64,000 nucleotides of DNA, from contig OZ252150.1 of NCBI GenBank assembly GCA_965248775.1, positions 4,960,001 to 5,024,000 of the forward strand. Direction: 5' to 3'. This document shows, piece by piece, positions 27,061 through 37,068 of this stretch; position 1 is the first letter of the stretch; every line of letters begins with the position of its first letter. A program made the position numbers and the translations under genes. This DNA comes from JBHHUI01 sp965248775. GTDB taxonomy: Bacteria > Chloroflexota > Anaerolineae > Anaerolineales > JBHHUI01. The notes beneath the pieces were generated by a model. It worked only from the letters and a program-made list of their open reading frames with translations. It had not been told where the DNA came from and did no database searches.

Positions 27061-29714
27061 TGTGTCACCGCGTTTAGTACCACGTCCAGCGTGCAATTCG
27101 CTTCATCATGGAGGGCCACCAGCTGGCGTGGCTCGTTGGTAGTCTGCGCCCATTGCAAATGGGATTTCGGTTCCGTCCACAGACTCGTAATACAAACGGG
27201 ATCGTCCGATGAGCCGACGTCATCGTCGATCAGTTGCGATCTAATCTTTATCGAGTCGCCGTTGTGGACAGACAGAAATAGGCTGTTATTCCCCTTGCCA
27301 ACTGTGAACGGGCAAAAATCGAGATCCTCTGAACTGCCAAGGGTAGCCAGCGCCTCCGGCTGCACAACGCACAAGGCTTCGTTAGCCAACGGATATGAAC
27401 CTGCTTCCATTCGATTCATACAATACCCTGCGAAGTTCTCTGGTCCGGCCGAGCCCGGACCGGGAAAGAGCGCTTCCCAATTTACGCATTCATTCACGTT
27501 CAGGGGTTGATGACCCACGACAACCCGCCCGGGTTTTGAAGGCCAACTCGATGGGTGCGCCTCAAACCGACCGAACACCTCGACATCGTCTCCAGGGCCA
27601 GTACCGTCATCGTCTAGTCCGTTGAGATGGAGCGTTTCAAAAGAAACTTCGATGGTAACGGTATCGCCAAGTGTGGTACCACATGGGACGTCCACCGGGT
27701 TGCTGGGATTGCCGACGAACGAGCCGTTGACTTGGTCGATGTATGTCATTTGCACTTGCCACGACGCAAGGCCATCTTCACAACCCGGAAAAAGCGGATT
27801 TGGCAACCACGCGCTTCGAAATATCTTGTCAACCAGTGCGACAGCGTTCGTGAAGTTAGGTGACTGTGAAGCGACTGTCCAACCCAACGTACCTCCATTC
27901 GTGTTGGCATATGCAGTCCACCAGTTGAGATTAAGACACTCGGCGCCGTAGTATTTGGCCGTGCACGAGTTCTCGTCTACTTGCCAGACGACGTACGGTT
28001 GCGGATTCGCGCCTCCAGGACCGATGTTGTGACCCGGGTATGGCTGGCAAAGCACGAGGGAGCCGAGGAAGTTTTGCGCCTCGGGTTCTAAATGGGCTGT
28101 GCAGTCATCCGGTTCGTAGGTCAACCAGGCCGATACAAATGGCATGCGCCATTCGTGTGGCTCCACAGCAAGTAGATCTATGTCATAGGCCAGGAACGGA
28201 ATAAGAAATGTACTCTTGTCTCGAAGCGCTATTTGTTCCTCAAAAACGCCATAGAGTGGTTCGCTCTGCTTGCTGATATCCACAATCATGCTTACCGAAA
28301 GGCCCTCGAAGTCCACATCGCTACCGGAGGGTGCGGACAGATCGATTGAATGTACGAAATCGCCGAGCGAATGGAGCACGCTGCCGCTCCAACCCCAGCA
28401 TTCAAAATAGATGTCAAGCGTGTCGACAGGCATTTGACCTGCTCCGTCATTTAGCAGGATTTGCTGGACGGCATCGTTGAGTTGCAAGCCGTTATCGCCG
28501 GACGTGATAAAGCCGAACTCAAGCAGGCGCGTCCAGATTGCACCACCCAGCGACTGGTAGCAATAGGCCTGCTGGCCGGATTGAGCTAAGACAATGTCGT
28601 CGATGGCGATGGTGAGGATTAATGAGTCTTCTACTGGCCCGGGACAATCGATCGCGGGGATGTCGACTAGAACGATATTGCTATCTGAAACGCCCTGACT
28701 GTTGAAGGCCGAAACGTAGTAATTAACGGGGCCCGAGATTCCGCTATCGGCAAACATGATCCAGTCGTTTTGCGACTGCGAGGCAATTTGCACGACTTCG
28801 CTCCAACCAGGTGAATTTAATCCCATACGAAATACGCGGAAGCCTTCTTCGTTGTCTGTGTTGTCCTGAATGGACAGTTCGGCGCCGCAGCGGCCCGGCG
28901 CGCCGACCAGTTGCGGCGCGTTCGGTTTGGCTTGCGCAGTGATGCTATTGATCCAGTTGCCCGGGGAGCCAGTCCATGGTTGGCTCGACCCGACAGAATC
29001 ATTTGATCCCGGAGGTGTGGGAGCTTGTCCAGACTCCCCTGGAGCAGCTGGGTAGACAATAGCGGATGGGCCGCCTCCGGCATTGCCCTCGCCGCCTACG
29101 CTTCCACCCGAAGCGTCTGTGCCTTCGCCTCCCCCTGAACCGGCGCTCTCGCCACTAGTTACTTCGCCATCCGAACCCTCACCAGCTGCAGCTTCGGTTG
29201 TTGTCTGCACATTTTCTGCAAGTGCGGCTTCTGCGTCGGTGAGGATTTCGTCTGGCAGGACGATGATGAGAACAGCGGCTGAGCTTGCTGTATTGGACTC
29301 GCTGTCATGCGCGCGGGTGATGAGTTGGTGCACGCCCGGCTCGCTGGGGATCCAGGTGAACACCGCGTTGAACGGTGTCAGCCCGCCGGAGGGACCGGCT
29401 TCGACACCGACCAGTTTGCCATCCAGGAGCAATTCGGCGGACATAAACGGATCGTAGCCAACGGCGGCGGCTGTAATGTTGATCGGTATACCGACCGGAA
29501 CAACCGCGCGGTCAGTCGGGTTGCTTATGGCGATTTGTGGAAAACCGCTCTCGAGTATGCGGCCACTACTGTTGCGATAGCCGCCGTATCGAACGGCGAA
29601 AAAGCCAATCACAACAACGAGAATCGTGAGTGCCAGTGCAATGAACCCACCGATAAGATACAAGCGACCACGCGAATTTCCACTGTTCTGACTCGGTGTG
29701 TAAGGTTCAGACAA
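27057..29714 (-). CDS. ECWGW-family surface protein C (intact)
   Basis: An 885-residue intact family member. A TTG start at 29714 has AGGAG 8 nt upstream, and its product begins MSEPYTPSQ, like paralogue A. It has a transmembrane helix (about 18-42), then TYRNSSG-like GYRNSSGRI and an Ig-like domain (AELLLDGKLVGVEAGPSGG...TWIPSEPGVHQLI). A Gly/Ser/Glu-rich spacer follows, then an Fn3-like domain (QDNTDNEEGFRVFR), YCYQSLGGAIWTR, FECWGWSGSVL and a long C-terminal region ending in a domain with VGKGNNSLFLSV and SSDDPVC. Most of the chain is predicted outside the membrane. Function unknown. Its stop overlaps the start of gene B (ATGA). Confidence 0.88.
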   Translation of the reverse strand: MSEPYTPSQNSGNSRGRLYLIGGFIALALTILVVVIGFFAVRYGGYRNSSGRILESGFPQIAISNPTDRAVVPVGIPINITAAAVGYDPFMSAELLLDGKLVGVEAGPSGGLTPFNAVFTWIPSEPGVHQLITRAHDSESNTASSAAVLIIVLPDEILTDAEAALAENVQTTTEAAAGEGSDGEVTSGESAGSGGGEGTDASGGSVGGEGNAGGGPSAIVYPAAPGESGQAPTPPGSNDSVGSSQPWTGSPGNWINSITAQAKPNAPQLVGAPGRCGAELSIQDNTDNEEGFRVFRMGLNSPGWSEVVQIASQSQNDWIMFADSGISGPVNYYVSAFNSQGVSDSNIVLVDIPAIDCPGPVEDSLILTIAIDDIVLAQSGQQAYCYQSLGGAIWTRLLEFGFITSGDNGLQLNDAVQQILLNDGAGQMPVDTLDIYFECWGWSGSVLHSLGDFVHSIDLSAPSGSDVDFEGLSVSMIVDISKQSEPLYGVFEEQIALRDKSTFLIPFLAYDIDLLAVEPHEWRMPFVSAWLTYEPDDCTAHLEPEAQNFLGSLVLCQPYPGHNIGPGGANPQPYVVWQVDENSCTAKYYGAECLNLNWWTAYANTNGGTLGWTVASQSPNFTNAVALVDKIFRSAWLPNPLFPGCEDGLASWQVQMTYIDQVNGSFVGNPSNPVDVPCGTTLGDTVTIEVSFETLHLNGLDDDGTGPGDDVEVFGRFEAHPSSWPSKPGRVVVGHQPLNVNECVNWEALFPGPGSAGPENFAGYCMNRMEAGSYPLANEALCVVQPEALATLGSSEDLDFCPFTVGKGNNSLFLSVHNGDSIKIRSQLIDDDVGSSDDPVCITSLWTEPKSHLQWAQTTNEPRQLVALHDEANCTLDVVLNAVTQ

Positions 29715-29744
29715 TTTCCCTGCTCCTACATTCTTGGCAAGAGA

Positions 29745-30275
29745 TTACGGCCAGTGAAAGCTGTATAGCTGCGTTTTGGCTGTACTATCTAGGTTATTGA
29801 CCGCTTCAGCGTGGAACGTGCCGCCGATGGACAGGGCACTCGTGCCTGATGGGCATTCCGTCATCAACTGGCTAATTTGATAAATGGCATTGGCAAACAA
29901 CTTTGTCTTCCCAAAACCAGGTGCTGTCGTGACAGCTTCACTTTCTGCATATTCGTAAAGATGCACCTCACTGGCAACATTTGACTGATCGTTATAGCGG
30001 CAGTCAATGTATATGTCCCCTCGGATTAAATACAATTTCACGCCGCTATCCAAATCCTCGCCCGAGCCGGTAAATTCAATTTTGTCGTTCGGCCCGACGG
30101 CTCGCGAAATGGGCCCATCGCTGGGCGTGAGATAGTCCTGCTGGGCAGGCGCTTGCTCAAACATCTTGACTGTTGGTGGAGTTGGATCGGATGCAGGTAT
30201 TTTGATGACCTCGGTGCAGCCGGCGAATAAGAGCAGGAGCGCTGGCAGCAATCCCTTGGATTGTAAATTATTCAA
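29745..30275 (-). CDS. Small lipoprotein between surface paralogues D and C
   Basis: A 176-residue protein with signal GLLPALLLLFAGC (lipobox LFAGC, Cys about 20). The mature part has Ig-like strands (AVGPNDKIEFTGSGEDLDSG, KLYLIRGDIYIDCRY) and ends YSFHWP. The start is TTG at 30275, overlapping the TGA of gene D (TTGA), which suggests coupled translation with D. I do not recognise a family. The context suggests a periplasmic or surface partner of the ECWGW proteins. Confidence 0.8.
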   Translation of the reverse strand: MNNLQSKGLLPALLLLFAGCTEVIKIPASDPTPPTVKMFEQAPAQQDYLTPSDGPISRAVGPNDKIEFTGSGEDLDSGVKLYLIRGDIYIDCRYNDQSNVASEVHLYEYAESEAVTTAPGFGKTKLFANAIYQISQLMTECPSGTSALSIGGTFHAEAVNNLDSTAKTQLYSFHWP

Positions 30276-30882
30276 GGCGTCACCGCGTTTATTACGACGT
30301 CAACTGTGCAATCGCCGTTGGGGCCGCTATCCGAAAAACTAAAAGTCTCGTTGACCGTAGCTGCCCATTCTGAAACCGATCTGTGTCTATTCACTATCCA
30401 AGCTAGCGGCGTCGAAATACCACAAATTGAATCAAGGATAGGGAAAAAATAACCTGGATCTAGATCCCCCAAAGAAAAACTAATCCAGGGGGTGGAGGTA
30501 TGGTCAAATCGGATAATGGCGGAATTGTTGCCAAATTTGTATCTAAAAGGATTATTTATGGAGAAGGGATTGCAGTAATCGGTTCCATCACATAGTGGCA
30601 GTCCAGAAAATTCATAGGATTGACTATTAAGGTTGACCCTGCACTTCCACTCCAAAACTTCCGTACAAAGCCCTAAACGCCGACTGAAGGTAGTCTGGCC
30701 ACCGCGGATCTCGAACGAGCCGCCAGCCTCAATTGGCAAACCTGAATCGGTGCCTCCGTCCCTTAAATTGCTCAAGTGTAGTGTTTGTAAGGTGATCTCG
30801 AGATCGACTGAACTGTAATTTGCACATGGAGCCTTGACAATATTGCTTTTCGGACCGCGGAAGAACAAGTCTTTATTGTCAA
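30272..30882 (-). pseudogene. ECWGW-family surface protein D, C-terminal fragment
   Basis: The 3' part of gene D after the IS4-type insertion. It resumes at NKDLFFRGPKSNIVKAPC and carries the family's C-terminal domain (VDLEITLQTLHLSNLRDGG, FGNNSAIIRFDH, NGDCTVDVVINAVTP), ending almost exactly like paralogue C (VDVVLNAVTQ). Together with 32362-34296, and correcting one extra base upstream, it restores about 845 residues. It ends with a TGA that overlaps the next gene's TTG start. Confidence 0.85.
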
Positions 30883-32361
30883 CTCGAGTGTTGTGATTTG
30901 AGTGATCTTAGGGCATATTCGGCCGATGCAACTTCCCATCGTAAAACCGGCTCCCATCGTATCAGAGCACAGCGCCAGCTTTCGCGGGGTGTTTGAAAAC
31001 CGCTGTCAGTTCCGGCATTTCGAGAATTATCTAACCGGACTGATTGTGTTGAAGAACAAGTCGATGGCGAACATGACGCGCTGCCTGTTGGATAGCGCTG
31101 ACAAGACCAACCTGTCGCGCTTCTTGTCGGAAGCGAACTGGGATGCCGCGGAACTGAACCAGGAACGCATTGCATACTTATTCCAGCAAACCAAGCGTCA
31201 GCGCCAGGGCGCCCGCAAATCGATGCTGGCCATCGATGATACTTTGTGCGAGCACGTCGGCAGTCTGTTCGAATACATTGACCAACATTACAACCACGGC
31301 AACCACATGTATCCGCTAGCGCACAATCTGGTCACCGGCCACTACATCAGCGGCGCGGTTCGCTTTCCGGCCGACTGGCGACTGTACCGGCGCTACGAAG
31401 AAGTCACCGACTGGGAAGCGTTCGTCAAGAAACTGTTGCCCGACGCTACGATCCCGAAAACCAAGAAGGAGCGTAATCGCTTCAAACGTCAAGTCGCACC
31501 CACCTTGCTGGCCGACCCAGAGTTCCGGGCTCTGGACGAATCTTTTCAGACCAAGATTTCGCTGGCGGCTGAACTGGTCAAGGCGGCGCTGGCGCACGAT
31601 TTGCCCTTTGAAACGGTGCTGTTCGACGCCTGGTACCTGGCACCCGAATTGCTCGAAGTTCTCAGTGCGCATGGCAAGCACTGGATCAGCCTGCTGAAAA
31701 ACAACCGCAACCTTATCACCAACAGCTTTGTGCTCCAGGATGCTTCCGGCGAACGCATGCGCTTTGATGGTCCGCACATCAAGGTGCAGGACCTAGTGCC
31801 GCTTATCCCACCTTCCGCTTTCAAACCGATGCAAGTGGGCGAGCAGACCTACTACTGCTTCAGCAAGAATGTACGCATCCCGACTTTGGGGAAGGTACGG
31901 CTGGTCATCAGCTTTGCCAAGCCTGATTTAACCGGCACCTATGCCGTGCTGGTCAGCAGCCATCTCAGTTGGGATGCCAAGAAGATCATCGCAACCTATC
32001 TGCTCCGTTGGCCGATTGAGACCTTTTATCAAGACGCCAAACAGAACCTGGGGCTCCACGAATATCGCATGCGCTCGGCCGCCGCCATTCATAAGCACTG
32101 GTCACTGGTCTTCGTGGCCTATTCGTTCCTGCACCTGCACTGTTTGCCCACATCGCGTCGTGACAAGGTCTGCGCGCCCATCCAATCCATCGGGCAGGTT
32201 ATTCGCCAACAAAGCCAGCAGCTAATCGAAGCATTGATCTTGCCGGCTCACGGCTCTCTGTCTGACGGTACTGACGAGCAACAAGTCTTCTCGTACTTAT
32301 TCGCCAAGCAGGCTTACTCTTTGGCTGCTTGAGCCTTTTCACTCAAATCACAACACTCGAG
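30883..32361. mobile_element. IS4-superfamily element, copy 2 (1479 bp)
   Basis: Same length and same 23-bp terminal inverted repeats (CTCGAGTGTTGTG...) as the copy at 12555-14033, but in the opposite orientation. It is flanked by the 7-bp target duplication TTGTCAA (30876-30882 and 32362-32368). It interrupts surface protein gene D. Removing the element and one duplication restores the host reading frame exactly. Confidence 0.94.
30926..32332 (+). CDS. IS4-superfamily transposase, copy 2
   Basis: About 468 residues from the ATG at 30926 (GTG at 30902 possible). It is nearly identical to copy 1, with the same Asp motifs and the YLLRWPIETFYQDAK signature. The only differences I see are Pro for Gln just before the ATG-encoded Met and Pro for Gln in ILPAHG. 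The intact frame suggests recent transposition. Confidence 0.92.
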   Translation: MQLPIVKPAPIVSEHSASFRGVFENRCQFRHFENYLTGLIVLKNKSMANMTRCLLDSADKTNLSRFLSEANWDAAELNQERIAYLFQQTKRQRQGARKSMLAIDDTLCEHVGSLFEYIDQHYNHGNHMYPLAHNLVTGHYISGAVRFPADWRLYRRYEEVTDWEAFVKKLLPDATIPKTKKERNRFKRQVAPTLLADPEFRALDESFQTKISLAAELVKAALAHDLPFETVLFDAWYLAPELLEVLSAHGKHWISLLKNNRNLITNSFVLQDASGERMRFDGPHIKVQDLVPLIPPSAFKPMQVGEQTYYCFSKNVRIPTLGKVRLVISFAKPDLTGTYAVLVSSHLSWDAKKIIATYLLRWPIETFYQDAKQNLGLHEYRMRSAAAIHKHWSLVFVAYSFLHLHCLPTSRRDKVCAPIQSIGQVIRQQSQQLIEALILPAHGSLSDGTDEQQVFSYLFAKQAYSLAA

Positions 32362-34296
32362 TTGTCAATTGAAACATAAACATTTAATGTTACGGTGTAA
32401 TCCTTTACTTTTGTTGGACAAAAATAATCGCCGCGCGAGACCGTGCGCCGAATCGTTGGAATTGTTGGAAAATTAAAATCTCCAGGTTTAACCTCCCACC
32501 ATATTCCCCCACCTCGCGCCTCTGCATAATTTGCCCACCATTCGAGAGAACGACAGTCGTTTCCGAATCCTGCTGAACATGTGTTGTCCAGCGTAGTCCA
32601 TACAATATAGGGTTGTGGATCTGGGCCCTCAGGACCAACGTTGTAGCCCGGTAACGGCTCACAAACCGGCGTGAGTTGGGGATGATTAAAATTAAGCGAC
32701 TCTTTCTCAGCGTGTGCGGCACAGACACTGGGGTCGTAAGTAAGCCAGGCCGAAATAAAGGGCATCTGTGCATTTTCCGGTATCGGATACTTCAAATCTA
32801 GATTGCCGATCACGTTTGGATCAATTTCACCGCAAGTAAAAATGATACAGGGATCATTGAACGGAATCGCGTCAATGGGCGGGTCAAAAAACTCCGGGTC
32901 GCCCCGGCTGCCGACGACAACCAATACTTCGGCGGATAAACTCTCGAGGTCGATGCGGGCATCGCGCGGATTGGACAGATCGATCGTGTGCGCGAAATCG
33001 CCCAGGAACTGCAACGCGCCGCCGTTCCAACCCCAGCATTCGAGACGCAGTTCGAACGTGTCGAACAGCGGCTGGCCTTCGAGGTCGGTGATCGTAATAT
33101 ATTGTGTGGCGGCCTCACCCAGATCCAGGCCGTCCGAGCCAGGGGTAAGGAAGCCGAAATCGGGCAGGCGTTTCCATTGCAGGCTGCCGAGCGATTTGTA
33201 GCAGTAGACTTGTTCGGCAGGTTTTTTCAGGATCAGGTTGCCGATTTCGACGGTGAGTACCGGAAATTCTGTGGTTGGCTCGGGACAGCCGGCCGGGTCG
33301 ATATTGACGAGCACGATGTTGCTGTCGGCCTGGCCCTGGCTGTTGAAGGCCGAGACGTAGTAGTTGACCGGGCCGGAGACGCCGTCGTCGCTGAGAGTGA
33401 TCCAGTCGTTCTGTGACTGCGAGGCGAGTTGCGCAGCTTCGATCCAGCCGGGCGCATTTAATCCCAAACGAAATACGCGGAAGCCTTCCTCGTCGTTCGA
33501 CTTGTCTTGAATCGTCAAGTTTGCGCCGCACTGGCCCGGAGCGCCAACAAGTTGGGGCGCATTCGGTTTGGATTGCGCTGTGAGGCTGTTGATCCAGTTG
33601 CCCGGGGCGCCGCTCCACGGCTGGCTCGCGCCGACCGAATCATTCGGTCCGGGCGGAGCGGGGGGTTGGGCCGCCTCTGGTGGGACTTCTGGGAAAACGA
33701 TAGCGTTCAGGCTGTTGTTGCCAATGCCCTCGCCGCCTTCGCCTCCATCTAAACTGGCGGTCTCGCCAGCAGTTGCTTCGCCACCCGACTCCCCACTTAC
33801 TGTGGTTTCGTCCATATCTTCTGGCTCGACGCCGTCGGCCGGCGCGCCTTGCGCCGCGGCAATTGTTTCGTCCGGCAGCACGACGACGAGCACGCCGGCC
33901 GAGTTGGCCGTGTTGTCCGCATCGTCATTCGCGCGGGCGATGAGCTGGTGTACGCCCGGCTCGGTGGGGATCCAGGTGTATCTGGCGTCGAAGGGCGTGA
34001 TTCCGCCGGAGGGACCAGCCTCAACACCAGCCACCATGCCATCGATTAACAGTTCCGCAGAAACGAAGGGATCTTGGCCCATCGCAGCCGCGTAGATGAA
34101 GAGCGGCGCGCCGGCCGAAACGATCGCGCCGTCGGCCGGGCTGCTGATCGCGATTTGGGGCATGCCATTGTCGATTGTTCTGACCCGTGCTGTTGCGATA
34201 GGTGGAGTATTGTGTGTAGATGTACCCGATCCCGGAGCCGAGCAGCGCGAGGACCAGAACGCCGAGACACCCCAGTGTGAGCCTTTTTCTATTCAT
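32362..34296 (-). pseudogene. ECWGW-family surface protein D, N-terminal fragment with frameshift
   Basis: It starts MNRKRLTLGCLGVLVLALLG at 34296, a short cytoplasmic stretch plus membrane helix. It then reads YSTYRNSTG, where the frame breaks near 34176-34180. The other frame continues RTIDNGMPQIAISSPADG, which aligns residue for residue with paralogues C (RILESGFPQIAI) and E (LIIDTGFPQITI) if one inserted base is removed. The Ig-like domain (AELLIDGMVAGVEAGPSGG), spacer, Fn3-like domain (QDKSNDEEGFRVFR), YCYKSLGSLQWKR and LECWGWNGGAL follow until the IS at 32361. The gene is thus doubly broken. Confidence 0.86.
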
Positions 34297-34371
34297 TCGC
34301 TATCTCTTCTCTTTGGGATCGGGCGCTGAAAGGTGATGGCGTGTAATCTGAATACTAAATTCGTCGAAACC

Positions 34372-36891
34372 TTATGGCGCATTGAAGACCCGCCATGGTC
34401 TCACCTTGATATTAATCGTGCAACCCGCAATGCCATTGAAGGGTACCGTAATCTCATAACTCTGGTCGCTCGGGTCGCTCCATTCGGCAAAAGATTGCGC
34501 CGGAAGTTGGAGACTGCCTTCACAGAATTCATCCGTGGCCGAGTTAGTGTCATGATCTCTGAATGCAAAACCAAATAATGGGGGGCTTTTATCAGGACCG
34601 TCACCTGGATTATATGCGGTAAAGAATAGGGAGTTACTTGAATAAGAAAATGGCTCCGAACAACTTTCTGAGAGGATGGGTCCATAACACAATAATAAAT
34701 TGGAGACCTGATATTTTGTATCGACCACTCCCAGCGGACACTCCCCTGCGTATTGGCCAGCGTCGTCCGGCGCAACGCCATCTGGTGCGGGACAATTGGC
34801 CGATGTCTGTTCGGGCGGCTTTGCGAGGTAGAGTGCGTTGCCGTCCCAATTCGGAAGTAAGAAGAAACCGGCATTAATGTCGAGCCATTCGCCTACCCCC
34901 GGCTCTTCGGTGATTCCATGGAACCAGAGCTGTTTCAGTTCCAGTTCCATGATCGCAGAATCTTCAACCGGACAGGGTTCCGGTATCATTTTCCAGACTG
35001 TTTCTGACTCGAACATTTGATCAGAACCAGTGGGAATAAAGTAGGAACTAACGCCAATATCTAGCTTCCCTGAGCAGTCCGAACTCGAGACCCAGCCCGG
35101 TGGGACATAAACAAGGTGATTTGGGGAAGGGAACGACCGGGCCAATGCCTTTGTGAGACCGACAGCCGGAGCCGTCATGTATACGTTGAAGCCAAATTCG
35201 CCGTTAACTACTTCATCGCGTAATCCGAAAAAGTGGAGATCCGGCGGATAAAAACAGGTATAGCTAATCACGCAGTCATTTTTGAACCCAGGGGCCCAAA
35301 ACACATATTGGAATTCATAATCAAACGGTGTTCCGGGCACCTTTTTTGTGCCGAATCGGTCGCCGTTGCAGTAGCCTGGGCCAACAACGTCCAAATCCAC
35401 CGAAAGCAGGCAGCCCTCGCCGAAATCGATCGATGATAGGTTTGTGACCCAGGGCTTTCTCAGATAGAGCTGATATGGGAACGGGATATCGTTATCGCTT
35501 TCCAGTGTTTGCATCGTCGCCGGATCAAATTCGAAGAATGTGAGTTCAATGAAGGCATCTAACGTGCTGAGGTCAACCGTGCCATAGCCACCTTCCGGCG
35601 GCTCGATATCAAACTTGCCAATTAAATCCAGGCTCCCGTCAAGCCAGCCCCAACATTCCAATAAGAATCGCGAACCTTGTTGATCGCTGGGCGGTTCTCC
35701 GTCTAGTGAAATAGGAAAAATTGGATTGACGAGTTCGATCTTGCCCTCGGAGTCATTCAAAAATCCTTCGTTCGGCCAGCGCCCCCAGAGGTCGTCGCCC
35801 AAGGATATGTAACAATATTTCTGTTCGGCGGGAGTGTTTAATGACAGGTGTGTGAGTTCGACAAATGTGCTGACGTTGCTCTCCGGCGGCGGGCAATCTG
35901 CTGAGCCGATGTTGACGAGTACGATGTTACTGCCCGACTCGCCCTGACTGTTGAAGGCCGTCACGTAGTAGTTTATTTGGCCGGCGATGTTGCTGTCGGC
36001 AAATGTAAGCCATGCGGGTTGCGACTCTGCTGCGAGCTGTGCGATTTGAGTCCAGTTGGCAGCATTGAGATCTGAACGGTAGATACGAAAGCCCTCTTCG
36101 TTGTCCGACACATCTTGGAATGTGAGATTTGCGCCACAGGTGCCTGTCGCGCCGACAAGATTCGGCGGGCTGGGAGCAGACTGCGTTGTGAGGTTGGTTA
36201 TCCAGTTGCCTGGTGTACCCGTCCAAGGCTTACCCGTACCGATAACATCACCTGGATCCGGCGCACCTGCGGCTGCGGGTGCAAAGTTGGGGATAAAGAA
36301 ATCTATCGACGGCTGCACAACAGCATCAATATTGGACTCGCTTTCAGAGTCTGGCTGCGTAATTTCTTCGGAAATTTCATCCGGCTTGGGGAGCGGCGCC
36401 TCGGGCGAGACAATCGTCAGTACGGCCGCCGACGCTTGCAGACGAGCTGTATTGTCTGTTGCCCGCGCAACCAATTGATGGGCACCCGGTTCGTTGGGGG
36501 TCCAGTCAAATTCGACCTCAAAGAAAGTCGTGTTTGCGGTGGGGGCGGCCTCGACCCGGGAGACCACACCGTCAATCAATAATTCAACTTGTTGAAATGG
36601 ATTGGGGCCGCTGGCGGCTACGTTAATAATGACGGGCGAGCCCAAGGAGAGGGTCGCACCATCGGCTGGGCTTTTGATGGTAATCTGTGGGAACCCAGTA
36701 TCGATTATCAGGCTACTGCTGTTTCGATAGGTGTTAAACCGAACAAACAAGAAACCGAGTGCGATTATCAGAATCAACAATGCACCAAGGACCAGAAGTC
36801 CACTGCCGATGAGCCAATGGCCGCGGCGTGGGCCGGGGGTTCCATTTGTGCCCGGCGAAAAAGGGTCAATTAGAAATGGCAGGATATTCAT
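34372..36891 (-). CDS. ECWGW-family surface protein E (intact)
   Basis: An 839-residue intact family member and the first gene of the surface cluster. The start MNILPFLIDPFSPGTNG resembles B. A transmembrane helix lies at about 27-50, then TYRNSSSLIIDTGFPQ and an Ig-like domain (VELLIDGVVSRVEAAPT). A short acidic spacer leads to an Fn3-like domain (QDVSDNEEGFRIYRSD), YCYISLGDDLWGRWP and LLECWGWLDGSL, then a C-terminal region with several conserved Cys (CPVEDSAIMELELKQLWFHG, GCTINIKV). Its LWGRWP is the template showing what residue A lost to TGA. Function unknown; probably anchored by the N-terminal helix with a large external part. Confidence 0.87.
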   Translation of the reverse strand: MNILPFLIDPFSPGTNGTPGPRRGHWLIGSGLLVLGALLILIIALGFLFVRFNTYRNSSSLIIDTGFPQITIKSPADGATLSLGSPVIINVAASGPNPFQQVELLIDGVVSRVEAAPTANTTFFEVEFDWTPNEPGAHQLVARATDNTARLQASAAVLTIVSPEAPLPKPDEISEEITQPDSESESNIDAVVQPSIDFFIPNFAPAAAGAPDPGDVIGTGKPWTGTPGNWITNLTTQSAPSPPNLVGATGTCGANLTFQDVSDNEEGFRIYRSDLNAANWTQIAQLAAESQPAWLTFADSNIAGQINYYVTAFNSQGESGSNIVLVNIGSADCPPPESNVSTFVELTHLSLNTPAEQKYCYISLGDDLWGRWPNEGFLNDSEGKIELVNPIFPISLDGEPPSDQQGSRFLLECWGWLDGSLDLIGKFDIEPPEGGYGTVDLSTLDAFIELTFFEFDPATMQTLESDNDIPFPYQLYLRKPWVTNLSSIDFGEGCLLSVDLDVVGPGYCNGDRFGTKKVPGTPFDYEFQYVFWAPGFKNDCVISYTCFYPPDLHFFGLRDEVVNGEFGFNVYMTAPAVGLTKALARSFPSPNHLVYVPPGWVSSSDCSGKLDIGVSSYFIPTGSDQMFESETVWKMIPEPCPVEDSAIMELELKQLWFHGITEEPGVGEWLDINAGFFLLPNWDGNALYLAKPPEQTSANCPAPDGVAPDDAGQYAGECPLGVVDTKYQVSNLLLCYGPILSESCSEPFSYSSNSLFFTAYNPGDGPDKSPPLFGFAFRDHDTNSATDEFCEGSLQLPAQSFAEWSDPSDQSYEITVPFNGIAGCTINIKVRPWRVFNAP

Positions 36892-37003
36892 ATGGGAACA
36901 GTCGTTTCAACATCGAATTTATTCGTATTTGCAGACTATCGAAGCAACGGAAATGGCGGAGGAACTGAAAGTATAGACTCGAATGAAGTATGGCGCTAAA
37001 TCA

Positions 37004-37036
37004 AAACACCCGTTGCTAACAAGCAGACGGGTGTTT
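37004..37036 (-). terminator. Rho-independent terminator after miaB
   Basis: AAACACCCGT and ACGGGTGTTT form a perfect 10-bp stem. Read on the minus strand the hairpin follows the miaB stop by 32 bp and is followed by TTTTGATTT. It lies between miaB and the unrelated surface-protein cluster. Confidence 0.75.
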
Positions 37037-37068
37037 CAGGCTCAGGCCATCTCAACCTACAGTACCGG

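Noticed and set aside
21009..36891. Diversity-generating retroelement acting on the surface paralogues.
   Set aside because: No reverse transcriptase and no template/variable repeat pair with adenine-specific differences is visible; the paralogues differ throughout.
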